Assembly (NCBI GenBank): GCA_033762315.1
Contig: JANRLS010000116.1
Location: forward strand, 48,103 to 112,102
Direction of reading: 5' to 3'
DNA length: 64,000 bases
Origin: CAYLLN01 sp033762315
GTDB lineage: Bacteria; Planctomycetota; Planctomycetia; Pirellulales; Pirellulaceae
Under the pieces are notes generated by a model that was not told where the DNA came from, did no database searches, and worked only from the letters and a program-made list of their open reading frames with translations. This document shows, one piece after another, positions 20,430 to 29,180 of the stretch. The stretch's first letter is position 1, and the number at the start of each line of letters is the position of its first letter. The position numbers and the translations under genes are program-made.

Positions 20430-21779
20430 ATGCCTCCCACGCTCGACGAGCTGCGCCGCTGGGACCGAACCCACGTCTGGCACGCTTTCACGCAGATGGC
20501 CGAGCACGAGCCGCTGCTGATTCGCGAGGCTCGCGGCTGCACGCTGATCGACGTGGAGGGGCGCGAGCTGCTCGACGGCGTCAGCAGCCTCTGGTGCAAT
20601 GTCCACGGGCATCGGCACCCGCGGCTCGACGCGGCGATTCGCCGGCAGCTCGACGAAGTGGCCCACGTGACGCTGCTCGGCCAGGCGCATCCCACGACGG
20701 TCGAACTCGCCCGGCGGTTGGTCGAGGTCGCGCCCCCGGGATTGGCCCATGTCTTCTTTTCGGATAGTGGCGCGAGCGCCGTCGAAGTCGCTCTGAAGAT
20801 GGCGTTTCAGTATTGGCGGCAGCGGTCCGATATCCGTCCGGGTAAGACAAAGTATCTGGCGTTCGAGAACGCCTATCACGGCGACACGCTCGGCAGCGTC
20901 AGCGTGGGGGGCGTCGCCCGCTTTCACGAGATGTTCCGGCCACTGCTCTTCGACGTGATCCGCCTTCCCGCCCCCGAAATGTATCGCTTGCCGGCCGGCG
21001 TTTCGCGCGATTCGGCCGCCAGCCATTGGCTTTCGCGCTGCGAGGCCGCCTTGGCCGAGCATCATGCTGAGCTGGCCGCGGTCGTCATCGAGCCGCTGGT
21101 GCAAGCGGCGGCGGGGATGGTCACGCATCCCCCCGGATTTTTGCGGGGGGTTCGGGAGCTTACCAGGAAATACGATGTGATGCTCATCGCCGACGAGGTA
21201 GCGGTGGGAATGGGGCGCACCGGGCGGATGTTCGCTTGTGAGCATGAAGCGATCGTCCCCGATTTTCTCTGCCTGGCCAAGGGGCTGACGGGGGGCTATT
21301 TGCCGCTGGCCGCGACGCTGACGACGACGGAAGTTTGGAATGCCTTTCTGGGCCGGTACGAAGAGTCGCGAACTTTCTTCCACGGCCACACTTACGGCGG
21401 CAACCCGCTCGGCGCGGCCGTCGCGCTGGCCACGCTCGATGTCTTTCGGGGCGAACGCACGCTCGAAACTCTGCCCGCCAAGATTGATCGCTTGAAGGAA
21501 CATCTGGATCGGATCGCGAAGCATCCGCAGGTAGGAGACGTGCGCCAGGTTGGCCTGATCGCGGGAATCGAGCTGGTGCGCGATCGCTTGGCCCAAGATC
21601 CCTATCCGTGGGCCGAGCGCCGCGGGCAGCGCGTTTGCCAGCACGCGCTTAGCGAAGGGGTCTGGCTACGTCCGCTGGGTAACGTTGTCGTCATTTTTCC
21701 GCCGCTGGCGATTGCTTTGGACGAACTCGATCAAATCTGCGGTGCCGTCGAGCGCGGTATCGAAGTCGCCACGGCGTAG
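20430..21779 (+). CDS. bioA: Adenosylmethionine-8-amino-7-oxononanoate aminotransferase
   Basis: 449 residues from ATG 20430 (GTGs at 20412 and 20415 overlap the preceding stop and are alternatives). BioA transfers the amino group of SAM to KAPA to form DAPA in biotin synthesis. Motifs of the class III PLP family: THVWHAFTQM at the N-terminus (BioA-type), LLDGVSSLWCNVHGHRHP, FSDSGASAVEVALKMAFQYW, AYHGDTLGSVSVGG, ADEVAVGMGRTG and the PLP lysine in CLAKGLTGGYLPLAAT (K284). No other biotin genes are near. It follows the SAM-related domain gene directly. Confidence 0.92.
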   Translation: MPPTLDELRRWDRTHVWHAFTQMAEHEPLLIREARGCTLIDVEGRELLDGVSSLWCNVHGHRHPRLDAAIRRQLDEVAHVTLLGQAHPTTVELARRLVEVAPPGLAHVFFSDSGASAVEVALKMAFQYWRQRSDIRPGKTKYLAFENAYHGDTLGSVSVGGVARFHEMFRPLLFDVIRLPAPEMYRLPAGVSRDSAASHWLSRCEAALAEHHAELAAVVIEPLVQAAAGMVTHPPGFLRGVRELTRKYDVMLIADEVAVGMGRTGRMFACEHEAIVPDFLCLAKGLTGGYLPLAATLTTTEVWNAFLGRYEESRTFFHGHTYGGNPLGAAVALATLDVFRGERTLETLPAKIDRLKEHLDRIAKHPQVGDVRQVGLIAGIELVRDRLAQDPYPWAERRGQRVCQHALSEGVWLRPLGNVVVIFPPLAIALDELDQICGAVERGIEVATA

Positions 21780-21848
21780 AGACACGGTGGAGATTGCGGA
21801 AGGATGAGGGCTAGACTATTTTGCGAGCCAATGCTCAGGAGAAAACTC

Positions 21849-23291
21849 ATGCTGCGCGATCGACTTCCTCTCGTGCTGACATTTGCGGCGGTGCTCGTTG
21901 CTTGTGAATTGCCCGCGGCGGCGGCTGATAATCGCTCGCTCCCCAACATCGTGCTGATTCTGGCCGACGATTTGGGGCATGGTCACATTAGCCATTTGAA
22001 TCCCCAGTCGAAGATCCGCACGCCCCACATCGACAAACTCGCCAGCCAGGGAATTTCGCTAACCGATGCCCATAGCGGCTCGGCGGTTTGCTCGCCGACG
22101 CGTTATGGCCTGTTGACCGGCCGCTATGCCTGGCGGACGAAGCTGGTCCGGGGCGTGCTTGGTCCTTATGATCCGCCGCTGATCGAGGCCACTCGACTCA
22201 CGCTGCCGGGAATGCTCAAAAAGCACGGCTATCACACGGCCTGTGTGGGCAAATGGCATCTCGGCTGGGATTGGCCGCGCAAGGCCATGGAAGACCCCGA
22301 CTTCAGCCAGCCGATTGCCGGCGGGCCGACGACCCGCGGCTTCGATTACTACTTTGGCACCGACGTGCCCAATTACCCACCGTACTGCTTCATTGAAAAC
22401 GACCAGACCGTCGGTCTGCCGAATTCGGCAAAGACCGAGCGGAACCTCGACGGCCGCCCTGGACCGATGCTCGCCGGCTGGAAATTCGACGCGATTCTGC
22501 CCGCCTTGGCCGATAAAGCCGCCAGCTATATCGCCGAGCGGGCCGCCGCCAAACAGCCATTCTTCCTCTACCTGCCACTGACTTCCCCCCATGAGCCGAT
22601 TGCACCCTCGGCCGAGTTCCGGGGCCAGAGCGGCCTCAATTCGCTCGGTGACTTTTTGCTGGAGACCGATGCGGTCGTCGGCAAAGTCGCGGCTGCGATC
22701 GAGCAGCACAAGTTGGCCGAAAGCACCCTCTTCATCTTCACTTGCGACAATGGCTCGTCGCTCTATACAGGCGGAGCGGAACTGGTGAAGCTCGGCCATG
22801 CACCGAGTGCCGGCTGGCGCGGAGCCAAAACGAGCATTTATGAGGGAGGCCATCGCGTGCCGTTCGTCGCCCGCTGGCCGGGAGTCATTCCCACGGGAGC
22901 GAAAAGCGGTGAGACGATCTGCCTGACCGATCTGTTGGCCACCGCGGCCGAGATTGTTGGCGAAAAATTGCCTGAAAACGCCGGAGAAGACAGCCATAGC
23001 GTGTTGCCGATTCTGCGTGGCGACAAGCTCGCGAAGCCGGTGCGCGAAGCGACCGTACATCAGTCGGCGAGCGGACAACTTGCCATCCGCCAAGGGCCGT
23101 GGAAACTGATCACGCCACAACCCGCCAGCGGTGCCAAGGGCAAATCAACCGAACCGCGAGAGGCCGAGCTTTACAACCTGGCCGCTGATCCCGCCGAAAC
23201 GAAGAACGTCATTGCCGAACATGGCGACGTTGGCGCCCGCCTGACCACGTTGCTCGACCAGTATCGCCAATCTGGCCGCAGCCGGCCCTGA
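21849..23291 (+). CDS. Exported sulfatase (arylsulfatase family)
   Basis: 480 residues. ATG 21849 is preferred: AGGAG lies seven bases ahead and a signal peptide follows (LVLTFAAVLVACELPAAAA). Type I sulfatase hallmarks: NIVLILADDLGHG (metal-binding Asp pair), the formylglycine motif C81-S-P-T-R in SGSAVCSPTRYGLLTGR, GKWHLG, and FTCDNGSSL late in the chain. A sulfatase-modifying enzyme must convert C81; none is in this window. Planctomycetes carry many sulfatases for sulfated polysaccharides. It stands alone between bioA and a minus-strand gene. Confidence 0.94.
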   Translation: MLRDRLPLVLTFAAVLVACELPAAAADNRSLPNIVLILADDLGHGHISHLNPQSKIRTPHIDKLASQGISLTDAHSGSAVCSPTRYGLLTGRYAWRTKLVRGVLGPYDPPLIEATRLTLPGMLKKHGYHTACVGKWHLGWDWPRKAMEDPDFSQPIAGGPTTRGFDYYFGTDVPNYPPYCFIENDQTVGLPNSAKTERNLDGRPGPMLAGWKFDAILPALADKAASYIAERAAAKQPFFLYLPLTSPHEPIAPSAEFRGQSGLNSLGDFLLETDAVVGKVAAAIEQHKLAESTLFIFTCDNGSSLYTGGAELVKLGHAPSAGWRGAKTSIYEGGHRVPFVARWPGVIPTGAKSGETICLTDLLATAAEIVGEKLPENAGEDSHSVLPILRGDKLAKPVREATVHQSASGQLAIRQGPWKLITPQPASGAKGKSTEPREAELYNLAADPAETKNVIAEHGDVGARLTTLLDQYRQSGRSRP

Positions 23292-23326
23292 GAGTGGCCC
23301 AAGTCCGCAACTTGGAATTGGCCCTA

Positions 23327-24640
23327 CTAGCTCCAAGGCTCCAATTGCTTCAGGGTCTCGCGGTCCTCGTCCGTATAGACGACCATCGCGGAAAGCTCCT
23401 TATTTTCCAGATCGAACAAGGCTTCGTAGGGATCGCGGACTTGGGGATCGATTGGCACCATGGCGAGCGCGGCCCACTTGCCGGGGGCGATCGTGCCGAA
23501 TTGATCGGCAATGCCCAGTGCCTCGGCCCCGCGAATCGTTCCCAGGCGGAGAATCTCCTCGGGAGAAACATCGGAGTGGTCGGCCGCGATGTGCAGCAGC
23601 TCCGAGAACACATCCAAATCGGGATTGCTGGCCAGTGAATCCGTGCCGATGGCAACATGCACGCTGGCCGCCAGCATTTTCGCCAGCGGATATTTGTCGT
23701 GACCAAAATAGGCGTGCGTGCGAGGGCAATAAATGAGGGACATCCGCTCGCGTTGAGCGGCCAGAAAGCAGATTTCTTCATCCGTGAGGTAGTTGCCATG
23801 AATGACCAGACTGCGCCGCACGCCCGATAGGGCCCGCAAATATTCGAGCGGTCGCGTACCCATGGGCACTGCCGACGGATGCCAGGCGTCGAGTGCCCGC
23901 AGCAATTCCATCAGCGGTCCGGAGTGGCTCGCGAGCAGTTCCAACTCCGCGCGCGATTCCGCCAGATGCATGGCCAGTGGAACATCCCGCTCGGCGGCGA
24001 GGCGACAAACCTGATCGAGAAGCGCGAGCCCGACCGTGTAGGGAGCATGGGGACTCAGGCCCCGGACGAACGACTCTCTCCGCCCGGCCAGGAATTCGCT
24101 GGCGGTGACAAGCAAATCGCTCGCGCGCTTCGGTTCCAGCCCCAGCACTTCGTAAAACACCGTGCAGTGCGGCCCCCAGCCACCCAGCGCGTCGCAATGG
24201 AAGGGAGGAAACGACCGCGTGCCGATTTCCCCCACCGCGGCGACTCCGTAGGCGCGCGAAACCGCCAAACCCCACAGGATTGCCTCCATTCGGCGCTTCA
24301 GTGTCTCTTGCGGCTGCTGGAACTGCTGCGTGAGGACCGATCGCCGCCAGTCGATGACGGCCTGAATCCAGTCGGGAAAGGGCATCCCCGGCTGGCCGAG
24401 GGGCTCTTTGAGGCTGCTGAATTCCAGATGCGTATGGGCATTCACGAAGCCGGGTAGCAGCGCGACATCCCCTAATTCGCGCGGCGGCAGGCCGGAGGCG
24501 TTTTCCCCCACCGCGACAATCCGCCCCTCGGCGACCGTGACCATCCCGTCCGCTAGCGGTTCACGATCGACCGGCATGATCCACCGCGCGCGTAGTGCGA
24601 CGGGATGGTTGGGCATCGGTGGGGTGAAGTCATTGGTCAT
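23327..24640 (-). CDS. Amidohydrolase, probable aminodeoxyfutalosine deaminase-like
   Basis: 437 residues of the ATZ/TRZ-type metal-dependent deaminases. Motifs: LLPGFVNAHTHLEFSSLKEP (metal His pair), GLSPHAPYTV, LAMHLAES, SLVIHGNYL, and GTDSLASNPDLDVFSEL with the catalytic Asp. The combination FVNAHTHLEFS ... GLSPHAPYTV resembles aminodeoxyfutalosine deaminase of the menaquinone futalosine pathway; chlorohydrolase or cytosine-deaminase relatives are not excluded. The start codon lies inside a seven-base repeat (24625-24659) that places ATG in all three frames; only the one at 24640 opens the gene. Confidence 0.85.
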   Translation of the reverse strand: MTNDFTPPMPNHPVALRARWIMPVDREPLADGMVTVAEGRIVAVGENASGLPPRELGDVALLPGFVNAHTHLEFSSLKEPLGQPGMPFPDWIQAVIDWRRSVLTQQFQQPQETLKRRMEAILWGLAVSRAYGVAAVGEIGTRSFPPFHCDALGGWGPHCTVFYEVLGLEPKRASDLLVTASEFLAGRRESFVRGLSPHAPYTVGLALLDQVCRLAAERDVPLAMHLAESRAELELLASHSGPLMELLRALDAWHPSAVPMGTRPLEYLRALSGVRRSLVIHGNYLTDEEICFLAAQRERMSLIYCPRTHAYFGHDKYPLAKMLAASVHVAIGTDSLASNPDLDVFSELLHIAADHSDVSPEEILRLGTIRGAEALGIADQFGTIAPGKWAALAMVPIDPQVRDPYEALFDLENKELSAMVVYTDEDRETLKQLEPWS

Positions 24641-24659
24641 TCGTCATAGGTCCGTGGTC
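24625..24659. repeat. Heptad repeat at the start of the deaminase gene
   Basis: Five consecutive heptads ending in GTC: tgaagtc, attggtc, attcgtc, ataggtc, cgtggtc. On the coding (minus) strand this gives repeated ATGACNN units across the start codon. Confidence 0.6.
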
Positions 24660-24776
24660 CAAAGTGATTTCCTGGCTCCCGACTCCCGCCGCCCGCGGCA
24701 CTGGCCAATGTTCTATACTGCCGAAGGAGGTTTCGAGCAACGCACTCGTCGGGCGGGAGGCCTGGCAAAAACGGTC

Positions 24777-25745
24777 ATGCACAAACGCATTCTGGTGACG
24801 GGGGGAGCGGGCTTTCTCGGCTCGCACCTTTGCGAGCGGCTGGTGGCGCTGGGGCACGATGTAATCTGCCTCGACAATTTCTTCACCAGCCAGAAGGGAA
24901 ACGTCGCGCATTTGCTCGGCCAGCCGAACTTTGAACTGGTTCGCCATGATGTGACCTTCCCCATCTGGCTCGAAGTGGACGAAATCTACAATCTCGCCTG
25001 TCCCGCCGCGCCGGGGCACTACCAGTTTAACCCGGTCAAGACGATGAAAACGTCGGTGCTGGGGGCGATCAACATTCTCGGCATGGCTCGCCGCTGTCGG
25101 GCGAAGGTGCTGCAGGCCAGCACCAGCGAGGTGTATGGCGATCCGACCGAGCATCCGCAGCGGGAGTCGTATCGCGGCAACGTTAATCCGATCGGCCCGC
25201 GGGCTTGCTACGACGAAGGGAAGCGGGCAGCCGAGACGCTGTTTTTCGACTACCACCGAATGAACCGGATCAACATCCGCGTCGTTCGTATCTTCAATAC
25301 CTATGGTCCGCGAATGCACCCGTTCGATGGGCGGGTCGTCTCGAACTTCATCCGGCAGGCACTGCTGGGCGAGGACATCACCCTCTTCGGCAACGGCTTG
25401 CAAACCCGCTCGTTCTGCTATCGCGACGACCTGGTCGAGGGGCTGATGCGGATGATGGACGCCCCGGACGATTTTCTCGGACCGTGCAATTTGGGAAATC
25501 CCAAGGAATTCAGCGTCCGCGAATTGGCGGAACTGGTCATCGAGTTGACCGGCTCCAAGTCGAAGATCGTGCTGGAGGCGCTGCCGCCGGACGATCCCAC
25601 TCGCCGCCAGCCCGATATCACATTGGCTCGCCAGCATTTGGGCTGGGAGCCGCAAGTGGCCCTGCGCGATGGTCTGAAGAAGACCATCGAGTGGTTCCGG
25701 ACGATCAACATCGCCGACTTTCGCCCGCCGACGCCAAACTATTGA
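24777..25745 (+). CDS. UDP-glucuronate decarboxylase (NAD-dependent epimerase/dehydratase family)
   Basis: 322 residues from ATG 24777. The Rossmann GGAGFLGSHLCERL, DNFFTSQKGNVAHL, VDEIYNLACPAAPGHYQFNP, ASTSEVYGDP and the catalytic YxxxK in ACYDEGKRAAE, plus RIFNTYGPRM, are the pattern of UDP-glucuronate decarboxylase (UXS), which makes UDP-xylose. A closely related dTDP-glucose dehydratase is less likely given the FFTS and PAAPGHYQ motifs. A TATACT hexamer at 24714-24719 is a candidate -10. It stands near surface-polysaccharide glycosyltransferases further on, consistent with envelope sugar synthesis. Confidence 0.9.
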   Translation: MHKRILVTGGAGFLGSHLCERLVALGHDVICLDNFFTSQKGNVAHLLGQPNFELVRHDVTFPIWLEVDEIYNLACPAAPGHYQFNPVKTMKTSVLGAINILGMARRCRAKVLQASTSEVYGDPTEHPQRESYRGNVNPIGPRACYDEGKRAAETLFFDYHRMNRINIRVVRIFNTYGPRMHPFDGRVVSNFIRQALLGEDITLFGNGLQTRSFCYRDDLVEGLMRMMDAPDDFLGPCNLGNPKEFSVRELAELVIELTGSKSKIVLEALPPDDPTRRQPDITLARQHLGWEPQVALRDGLKKTIEWFRTINIADFRPPTPNY

Positions 25746-25777
25746 GCGTCAGTCGGCGATGCACTCCGAAGTCCCAC

Positions 25778-28165
25778 CTACCGCCGCTTCTGCTTTTTGC
25801 CCGCGGGCCTGCTGCCGGCTGGCTTGCTGCTGCCGTTAGGACTGGACGATTTCGGGACGGCCGCGACAAGCGTATCGCTGCCGGGCGACTTTGGCTTGGG
25901 GAGCAGTTTTCGCTCGCAAATGCCCCACAAGCTGCTGGTGATGAAATACAGGCACAAACCGGCCGGCACCTTGTAGAACATGACCCCCATGAAGACGGTC
26001 ATGTAAGTCATCATCTGCTGCTGCATGCGGGTTTGCTCGTCGGTTGCCGGCGGCGTGAACATCTTTTGCTGTACCAGGAACAACGCGACGGTGAACAGCG
26101 GCAGGATGTTGAAAAATGGCCCGAACCAGCCCGCTGCCGGATCGCCGATGATCGCCCAGACATATGGCTCCCAGTTGAACAGCTTGTCCGGCCCCGCCAG
26201 GTTCGAGGCCCAGGCAAGGCCAGGAATCAGGGCCGCGTCGCGAAGGTGAATATCGACCGACAGACAGCGATAAAGACCCATGAAAATCGGCAACTGAATG
26301 AATACGAGCAGGCAGCCGCCAAACGGATTGAAGTTGTGCTTTTTGTAAAGCTCTTGCATCGCCGCGTTTTGCTTCATCGCGTCGTCCGGAAATTTCTCTT
26401 TGATCTTGGCCATTTCAGGGGCCAACATCTGCATCATCGCCGCGCTCTTGGCCTGCTTGAGCGACACCGGAACCATACATGAGCGAACAATCAGCGTCAG
26501 CAGGATGATTGACACGCCGTAGTTGGTCGTCACCCAGTAAAGCTGCCCCAAGACCCACTGGAGGAACAGGGCCGTTACCTTAAAGATCAGCCAGCCATAC
26601 TCGATGAAGTCGGCGAGGTCGTAAGCCTCCAGCACGGGCTTGTCCTTCGGTCCGAAGAAGACGATATAGTCGTGCTTCAGCGGCTTGTCGGGAGCGACTT
26701 GCACGGACTGGCTGACGAGTTGGACCGAGACATTGGTTGTCTTCAGGCGATTTTTGGGGACCTTTTCGACATCTTGCACCGCCAGCGCTTCGGCCCGGCG
26801 AAAGAGCAGTTTTTTGTCGGCCGCGGTTTCTTGCGGAATGAGCGCCGACGCGAAGAACTGCGTATCGACCCCCGCATAATCGATTGGCTGGTCGGCATCG
26901 CCGTCCAAAAGCTCGATCAACGGCGGCAGCTTTTTCGCGATTTTCGCCTTCGATTCGCTGACGATCTCGGGACACGCCATCAGCTCATGTCGCCGGCCGG
27001 GGACTCGCCAGGCCACGTCTCGCGCGCCAGCCGCCTTGAACCACTCCGGATGCAGCTTCGTCGAATACCACCAACCTTCAAGCGGCAAGCCGGTTGGCCC
27101 TTGCAGCCGATACGCCACGGACTGTGGCTCGGTGGCCAAATTATGCACCTCCATCCGCAGTTTCAGGTGATAGCCGGGGAGCTTGTCGTCGCCATCTTTG
27201 GCCAGCGTGAACTTTTTGACGATCTTAAAGGCCCCCGTGCGGCCGGCCGCTTTGAGGGCCGCTTCGTCGAGCGTGTAGCTGAATTGCACGAAGTCGGGGC
27301 CCTGGTCGTCGATGGTCCAATTCCCCGTCAGCAACGAGGGGAGGCCGGGAAATTCGCTCTGCCCCGCTTTCAGCGACTTGCCGCCGATAGTGTCGAGCGT
27401 GGCGAGCAGCGACAGCGGGTCTTGCGGCAGGAATTCGGTGACGCCATCGTTGTCGTAGGTGTGCGATTCCGGCCGAACAACTTCCAGCGGCCGGCGCGTA
27501 AGACTTGCGCTATAAGCCAGCGACTTGGCAACTCCTGGGCGCTCAATCTTCAGCTCGATTGTCTGGCCCGGGTGCGATTCCGCTTTGAGCCAGCCGACCA
27601 GCATCTCCGCATCGTCGATTTTGGCCCCATTGACGGCGGTAATGCAGTCGCCGGCCAGCAGGCCAACTCCGGTCGCATCGCTGCATTTCGCCAGCGCTGC
27701 CGGCGTTCCCGCGCCGACGAGCCCGACCACCGCCCCTCCTTTGTCGCCATCGGTCAACTGCAAATGCCCCAGGTAGCCGCTGAGGTCTTCGATGTCCTGG
27801 AACTTGCTCAGCTCCACCCGCTCGACTGCCGCCCCTTGGCTGGTGAAGGTAACAAGCATCCGATAGGGACCAGCTTCGTCGAGCGAACCAAGGACCAGCC
27901 GCTTGACCGCTGCGGATGGTGGCTTGGGTTTTTCGGATGGATCAGCCGGTGCGGCGGCGGGCGGAGTCGCTGCCGGATCGGTCGGCGGCTTCGCAGGATC
28001 GTCCGCGGGCGCTTCGGCGGGTGGAACCTCCGCGGGATCGACAGGGGCTTCCGCCACGGGCTGATCGGGCTCGACTGGTTCCGGCCCAAAGAACATCCGC
28101 AGGCCGAGGAAACTCCCCCAAACCAGGCCAACCAGCACAAGAAACAGCAGAAATCGACGATCCAC
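25778..28165 (-). CDS. yidC: Membrane protein insertase YidC with a PDZ insertion
   Basis: 795 residues. GTG 28165 is chosen: GAGG lies 9 bases upstream and the product begins MDRRFLLFLVLVGL, the classic YidC start. After the first helix comes a Pro/Ala/Asp linker (26-85), then the large periplasmic domain. Inside it, about residues 140-212, is a PDZ-like segment (GGAVVGLVGAGTPAAL, LLAGDCITAVNG, MLVGWLKAES, GQTIELKIERPG). The C-terminal Oxa1/YidC core has the groove arginine (TLIVRSCMVPVS), LAPEMAKIKEKFPDD and the five-helix pattern. YidC inserts proteins into the inner membrane with or without SecYEG. The extra PDZ is unusual compared with E. coli. Confidence 0.94.
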   Translation of the reverse strand: MDRRFLLFLVLVGLVWGSFLGLRMFFGPEPVEPDQPVAEAPVDPAEVPPAEAPADDPAKPPTDPAATPPAAAPADPSEKPKPPSAAVKRLVLGSLDEAGPYRMLVTFTSQGAAVERVELSKFQDIEDLSGYLGHLQLTDGDKGGAVVGLVGAGTPAALAKCSDATGVGLLAGDCITAVNGAKIDDAEMLVGWLKAESHPGQTIELKIERPGVAKSLAYSASLTRRPLEVVRPESHTYDNDGVTEFLPQDPLSLLATLDTIGGKSLKAGQSEFPGLPSLLTGNWTIDDQGPDFVQFSYTLDEAALKAAGRTGAFKIVKKFTLAKDGDDKLPGYHLKLRMEVHNLATEPQSVAYRLQGPTGLPLEGWWYSTKLHPEWFKAAGARDVAWRVPGRRHELMACPEIVSESKAKIAKKLPPLIELLDGDADQPIDYAGVDTQFFASALIPQETAADKKLLFRRAEALAVQDVEKVPKNRLKTTNVSVQLVSQSVQVAPDKPLKHDYIVFFGPKDKPVLEAYDLADFIEYGWLIFKVTALFLQWVLGQLYWVTTNYGVSIILLTLIVRSCMVPVSLKQAKSAAMMQMLAPEMAKIKEKFPDDAMKQNAAMQELYKKHNFNPFGGCLLVFIQLPIFMGLYRCLSVDIHLRDAALIPGLAWASNLAGPDKLFNWEPYVWAIIGDPAAGWFGPFFNILPLFTVALFLVQQKMFTPPATDEQTRMQQQMMTYMTVFMGVMFYKVPAGLCLYFITSSLWGICERKLLPKPKSPGSDTLVAAVPKSSSPNGSSKPAGSRPAGKKQKRR

Positions 28166-28315
28166 GAAAACGAACCTCACCGGCAAGGCCACGACCTGGA
28201 GCGCGTCCCCTCCGGCGGGGGTTCAGGCTCAGAGCGGCATCCTTGCCGCAAGCGATGAAGGGTATTCTCGCCGGATGGGGGAATCTTGCAAGTCGAGGGG
28301 CCCCCTCCTGGCGGT

Positions 28316-29071
28316 TCAACGACCCTCTTTCAGCCGATCCGCCAGAAATGGATCAAGCTCGGGCACGGCATAGATTTTTTGCATGGTCTTTTCGACGGGA
28401 TAGGCCACCCGCCGAAATTCGATCTGGCTGTCGGTCAGAATGACGTAACACGACCGGGGATCGCCGTCGCGCGGCTGGCCAACGCTACCGACATTGACCA
28501 TCAGCTTGGCCTTGCCGGCCGGCAGCGGGCAATGGCCACCTAGTTCGTCAGGCGAGAGGAATCGCCCATCCTCGGTAAAGACGCCTGGCACGTGCGTATG
28601 TCCCTGAAAGGCAAACCGCTCGATCTGGGCAAAAATCCGCTCCAGCTTACGCAGGTTGTGGGTGTCTTCGGGAAAGACATACTCGCTCAGCGGGTTGCGG
28701 ACCGAACCATGCACGAAAGTGAACGGACCTTCGCGATGGGTCCGGGGCAATTCGCTGAGAAACTCCCAGCGCTTGGCGGTTTGAGCCGCGTCGCCGCCAG
28801 CCGCCTCAAGCTGGTCACGAGTCCAAAAAATGGCCCGTTCGGCCCCGCTTGAGAAGCCTTCGGGGTCGTAGAGGGCCCCTTGATCGTGATTGCCCAAAAT
28901 TGACAGTTGGCATTGCATCACGCGGTCGATACACTCCCGCGGATTCGGCCCATAGCCGACGATGTCTCCCAGGCAATAGATGCTATCGCACCCCTGGCTG
29001 GCGATGTCGGCCAGCACCATCTCCAGGGCGTCGATGTTGCCGTGAATGTCGCTGATGAGTGCCCGTTTCAT
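28316..29071 (-). CDS. Metallophosphoesterase (calcineurin-like, YfcE/MJ0936 type)
   Basis: 251 residues. All five metallophosphoesterase blocks are present: ALISDIHGNIDAL, CLGDIVGYGPNP, ILGNHD, FVHGS and FQGHTHVPGVF, giving the D, H, D, N, H, H metal ligands. The size and the absence of an extra domain fit the cytoplasmic phosphodiesterase group acting on cyclic or phosphate-ester substrates; the exact substrate is unknown. It is upstream of yidC on the same strand with a 150-base gap and divergent from the fucosyltransferase gene. Confidence 0.92.
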   Translation of the reverse strand: MKRALISDIHGNIDALEMVLADIASQGCDSIYCLGDIVGYGPNPRECIDRVMQCQLSILGNHDQGALYDPEGFSSGAERAIFWTRDQLEAAGGDAAQTAKRWEFLSELPRTHREGPFTFVHGSVRNPLSEYVFPEDTHNLRKLERIFAQIERFAFQGHTHVPGVFTEDGRFLSPDELGGHCPLPAGKAKLMVNVGSVGQPRDGDPRSCYVILTDSQIEFRRVAYPVEKTMQKIYAVPELDPFLADRLKEGR

Positions 29072-29180
29072 GGAGCGTCAGTATCGCTATTGAAGCTAGC
29101 AGCGGCAAGATCAGCAAAGGTTTCGCGGATGAAATGCCGATGATGCTGACGCCCGCCAATCCCGACAAGCGGAGCCGGCC

